64,000 nucleotides of DNA from JABMRP01 sp964444795 (lineage in GTDB: Bacteria > Planctomycetota > Planctomycetia > Pirellulales > Thermoguttaceae): positions 1-64,000 of the forward strand of contig CAYUIQ010000004.1 of assembly GCA_964444795.1 (NCBI GenBank), read 5' to 3'. The position numbers were made by a program, and so were the translations under genes. Every line of letters starts with the position of its first letter. Positions within the stretch are counted from its first letter, which is position 1. Positions 62,201 through 64,000 of this stretch are shown in pieces. The notes under the pieces were generated by a model that was not told where the DNA came from, did no database searches, and saw only the letters and a program-made list of their open reading frames with translations.

Positions 62201-62508
62201 ACGGCTTTGCTTTCTCCGCGGCTCAGTTCCACTTCTGCTTGCTGTTGGAGCTGCCGCCCGTTGCGCTCGACCACGGCCAGGATTTCGTACCGGTATCGGT
62301 GTCCGGGCAACTGATGCTTGGAGACATATTTGCGATGCCCGCCCTCGCCCTTGGTTCGCACGCCGTTGATGTACACGACCGCGTCCCGCGGGACTGTCAG
62401 ATCGAGGTACGCGTACTCGGATCGTGTCTGGGCAATAGCCAGTTGAGCGAAGAGGCAGGCAATTCCCGAAAAGACGATAGCCAGTGTGAGCAGGAATTTG
62501 GAGTTCAT
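59203..62508 (-). CDS. Large exported TIGR03000-domain protein
   Basis: 1101 residues from ATG 62508. Signal peptide MNSKFLLTLAIVFSGIACLFAQLAIAQ. Residues 33-115 form a TIGR03000 domain, the planctomycete-specific PEGA-like module: LTVPRDAVVYINGVRTKGEGGHRKYVS and LPGHRYRYEILAVVERNGRQLQQ. A Pro-rich linker (about 125-165) leads to a long region with no family I know. It includes repeated sections with VLTNSMYQLRRIADV, GVDITVMPLTVRS-like strands and LTLLSQITGDYRELMQQRSWANLPILNEWKRLFP near the end. No catalytic motif is visible; it is probably a secreted structural or binding protein. Confidence 0.8.
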   Translation of the reverse strand: MNSKFLLTLAIVFSGIACLFAQLAIAQTRSEYAYLDLTVPRDAVVYINGVRTKGEGGHRKYVSKHQLPGHRYRYEILAVVERNGRQLQQQAEVELSRGESKAVSLLLERVAEDPVTHTALKPQASRPPAANKPRVAPPQPPVRPVSHTEPLAGDYLPLPSIPPSITGHGRYFAVPLDELKITSGRLPTPASNSTQPSRQNRMMLPYAVLDGTGEAYVDLNARTNAGGRRGMVVARTEANHAPSGWLFLPDAGDKPMVRLRFTMDNRGSDRETFYRVKLSHYRRLRDLGIPGAAWFRHQARDAAARLQGGPGVKLAPAPVARAMADTKLMDWYAMLTSGRAISENLSLDQRLTETRDGQSTVPISSLPGITVRSFDWKSLTRNLHPQVDPLASYVPADQHAVFFRSVADGIKLGKHAGEKETVILRLLQPRSENHRTGQRYERQMCVSLDRMEQLLKPSLVQSVALTGSDIHASMGTDVAVLFESPRPAMLAELLREEIASVAKRHAEARFVHGEIGGLPYHGVQSPDRRVSSYVASVDDFVVLTNSMYQLRRIADVRSAREPSLGGSREYIYFRDRYPIGDAEETGLVVISDAAIRRWCGPRWRIGQARRIRNAAVLSEAQAIYVDSSLNSPLAGLPRGMFPDFVAGTGGIYSPLHGSLDFMTPVAELPLDRVTPAEASAYRRWRTAYQRKWTVAFDPIAMRLGVGDDGVSADVTVMPLTVRSSYSQLRSIVQGASISLPDGESPDALARITLAVNKKSEPMRSYLMFAAMALREQRDTIGDDPLGWFGGTVTVYVDDDPFWKEFPAISEDERSRMLKSPQVRPLVLLQMPVGIELEVTSGLKLAKFLSGLRAFLEQTIPGMLTWESRTYRDEPYTKVSLREALKFEISQEIRDALQGLDSPSIYYTASGTALTIAFRESVLQRAIDRRIGRPRGHQEPVGQRSTEEQTVRGENVTVHVEQHCLTLLSQITGDYRELMQQRSWANLPILNEWKRLFPNKDPIGLHESLWQTKLLCPGGGAYVWNDHWKTFESTVYGHPGSPMRGPSLPVHAKSIRSADFGLTFENESLRAKVFLRNDPYSAPDRGKPDTPAVGPTIGQPVR

Positions 62509-62591
62509 GAGTCGGTTTCCTCCGTACGTGCTTAGAACTGGGAACGACGAGTACACACTCGGGGGGAGCGACCTCACCGAGGAACCATGCT

Positions 62592-62733
62592 AGCAGCCCG
62601 TTGAAAAAGGGGACTTTGCCGGAATGTGTGCCACTGCTTGCTTGCAAGCAGTGCTTATTGCCGGGTTTTAGGCTGAGTTCCACGGCACTGCTTGCAGGCA
62701 AGCAGTGGCACACGACTTTCTCAACGGGCTGCT
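62592..62733. mobile_element. 142-bp MITE-like element with terminal inverted repeats
   Basis: AGCAGCCCGTTGA (62592-62604) is perfectly inverted as TCAACGGGCTGCT (62721-62733). Inside are a second pair of inverted repeats, GTGTGCCACTGCTTG and its counterpart near 62698-62713, and a palindrome CACTGCTTG/CAAGCAGTG. The element codes for nothing. It separates the TIGR03000 gene from the kinase gene. Palindromes around CACTGCTTG-type cores are common in Pirellulales genomes (from memory), which supports a dispersed repeat. Confidence 0.65.
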
Positions 62734-62793
62734 GGAGCGCCCCCAAAGAGTAACCGAAATGAATGAAGCCAACCCGCCAAGAATCGATGCAGT

Positions 62794-64000
62794 TTACCGC
62801 AACTCCCAGCGCTGGAGCATTCGGCTAACTTGGATCAGAAGCAGACGTTTTGCCGGCAGGCATGCCGCCGCCTGCACGGGTTCGTGCAGCATCTGGGATG
62901 CGGACAGGTTTTCCCCTTCGGAGATTTGCCAAGCCCGAAGCCGCGCAGACTCGCCTTCGCCGTCCGAAGAACGGAGGTGGCGGCTGATGCCGTACACCGC
63001 CTGGCCATCGGGAGAGATATCGGCCGAGTGGTAGTACAGGTCTTCCTTGGTCTTGTCCAAACGCTTGGCCCACTGGCCGCTTCGCCACACTTGGATCCCG
63101 ACATCGGGCCCGTAACCTCCGAACACCACGTCGCCCTGGTCGGAGACGGCGATGCTGCAAATTGGCCCTGCATCCAGGAGCACGTCGAGCCCTCGATTAC
63201 GTGGGGTCTCCGGCTCCCACATCTTGATCCTCCACTGATCCCTCGAGGCGACGTAACCCGCGACTGCAAAGCGCCCGTTGGCGTGTGCCACGGCTACGTG
63301 GTCCCACCGTGACGAGACCGCAAAAGAGTGCACGGGGCTTCCATCCTCAATATCTTGCAGAAGAAGCTCGTTCTCGAACGACAAGAGAACCCAGATCGAC
63401 TGGTCGTCGTCCCCCGGCAGGAGCGTCTCGGGAGACCGGTCGAAAGGCCCCGCCACGGGGATCGGTTGAAGCTCCGGTACGGCTCTCAACTCGACGTACG
63501 GGTCGCCTTGACACAACGACGCAACGCGCGAGCCGTCTGGGGACATGCAAACTTTCCGGACAGGTCCCGAAGCATTGAACTGCCCCACGAATTCGTTTTT
63601 CTCCAGATCCCAGAGGCACACGATTCCGTTGCCATCGCCCGAAGCCGCGTAGCAACCGCCGGTGGATATGTGGATACTGGTAATCGCCGATTGGTGAGTC
63701 TCCCGAAACTTGCTCACCTCGGCGAACTCCTTTGGTGACTCTTTTGGTGGAATCTTGCCTTCTCCAGTGAGACCGTTGTTGGCAGCCTCCGGCGGATTGT
63801 GCTCCCGCCCACGGTTGGCATTCCAATACACGACGCCGACCACAAGGGCACACACGGCTGCAACGGCGGCAGCCCAGCCGATTCGACGAAACGGAGACAC
63901 CCGCTCGGTGCGTGCCGCCCGGCGCAGCGCCTTGGCAAAATCGTGCGCCGTGCTGTGGCGATCGGAGGGCTCTTTGCTCAGAGCCTTCAGGCAGACTTCC
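62794..64000 (-). CDS. Ser/Thr protein kinase-WD40 fusion protein, 5' end beyond window
   Basis: The visible 401 codons are open to the window edge. The first 33 residues seen, EVCLKALSKEPSDRHSTAHDF, match the last helices of a Ser/Thr kinase domain. A membrane helix (IGWAAAVAAVCALVVGVVYW) follows at about 40-60, then a region of WD40-like repeats: SAITSIHISTGGCYAASGDGNGIVCLWDLEK, VRKVCMSPDGSRVASL, VAVAHANGRFAVAGYV, ISPDGQAVYGISRH. This kinase-membrane-WD40 order is characteristic of planctomycetes. The apparent start at 63900 is internal, because the frame continues upstream without a stop. Confidence 0.85.
   Translation of the reverse strand, partial: EVCLKALSKEPSDRHSTAHDFAKALRRAARTERVSPFRRIGWAAAVAAVCALVVGVVYWNANRGREHNPPEAANNGLTGEGKIPPKESPKEFAEVSKFRETHQSAITSIHISTGGCYAASGDGNGIVCLWDLEKNEFVGQFNASGPVRKVCMSPDGSRVASLCQGDPYVELRAVPELQPIPVAGPFDRSPETLLPGDDDQSIWVLLSFENELLLQDIEDGSPVHSFAVSSRWDHVAVAHANGRFAVAGYVASRDQWRIKMWEPETPRNRGLDVLLDAGPICSIAVSDQGDVVFGGYGPDVGIQVWRSGQWAKRLDKTKEDLYYHSADISPDGQAVYGISRHLRSSDGEGESARLRAWQISEGENLSASQMLHEPVQAAACLPAKRLLLIQVSRMLQRWELR

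Overview
The window looks like the chromosome of a planctomycete, probably an anaerobic or facultative Pirellulales/Thermoguttales-type lineage. The evidence is moderately high GC, a TIGR03000 domain protein, a Ser/Thr kinase-WD40 fusion, an HzsA-related multihaem protein, Tat-exported DegT and Gfo/Idh/MocA proteins, NPCBM, PEGA and CsgG-like giant secreted proteins, and PQQ-like propellers. No rRNA, tRNA, CRISPR array or intact transposase was recognised.

Region 1 (1-6.7 kb, minus strand) is one operon of seven genes for C1 and electron-transfer metabolism. In transcription order these are a QmoA/HdrA-like flavoprotein, a QmoB-like HdrA-ferredoxin-MvhD fusion, an HdrC-HdrB (HdrD/DsrK-like) Fe-S protein, a DsrC/TusE-like protein, MetV, MvhD and MetF (cut by the window edge). 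This resembles the MetFV-HdrABC-MvhD set of acetogens, with added Qmo- and Dsr-like traits. A shared control region (6690-7112) holds two divergent sigma-54 -24/-12 promoters around perfect GTTGCA/TGCAAC palindromes.

Region 2 (7.1-21.6 kb, plus strand) begins with a NifX-DUF1847 fusion, a UspA-like protein, two paralogous PAS-AAA-Fis sigma-54 activators with a shared Cys triad in the PAS domain, and an alginate-export-type porin. A third sigma-54 promoter (about 13.83 kb) precedes a short leader ORF, an orphan CdhD/AcsD-like corrinoid protein, a hemerythrin, four NifX-like proteins, a DUF89 protein, a DUF5320 protein and two MinD/Mrp ATPases carrying ferredoxin inserts. This gene set recalls the orange-protein (ORP) Mo-Cu-S cluster loci of sulfate reducers. 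A thioesterase follows.

Region 3 (21.6-28.9 kb) couples a ModABC/TupABC-type oxyanion transporter, which has two different lipoprotein binding proteins, to a radical SAM protein, two exported TrmO/TsaA-fold proteins and an exported tandem SAM methyltransferase. Regions 1-3 read as one metal- and C1-centred redox locus: import of molybdate or tungstate, metal-sulfur cluster handling, and methyl-branch enzymes under sigma-54 control.

Region 4 (29.3-41.7 kb) is an ECF sigma/anti-sigma pair followed by an exported protein and three secreted proteins built on CsgG-like domains. These grow from 327 to 1176 to 1563 residues, adding TPR, PEGA, propeller, FGE-like and NPCBM modules. A small NPCBM protein ends the group. 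Nothing I know describes this combination.

Region 5 (42-64 kb) is typical planctomycete accessory content: DUF3326, an HzsA-related protein, two exported DegT-family proteins, an exported Gfo/Idh/MocA protein and a broken copy, a triple RidA-like protein, a methyltransferase-PQQ propeller fusion, a GH32/43-like propeller, a TIGR03000 protein and a partial kinase-WD40 protein. Several palindromic repeats, including a 142-bp element with terminal inverted repeats, lie between these genes.
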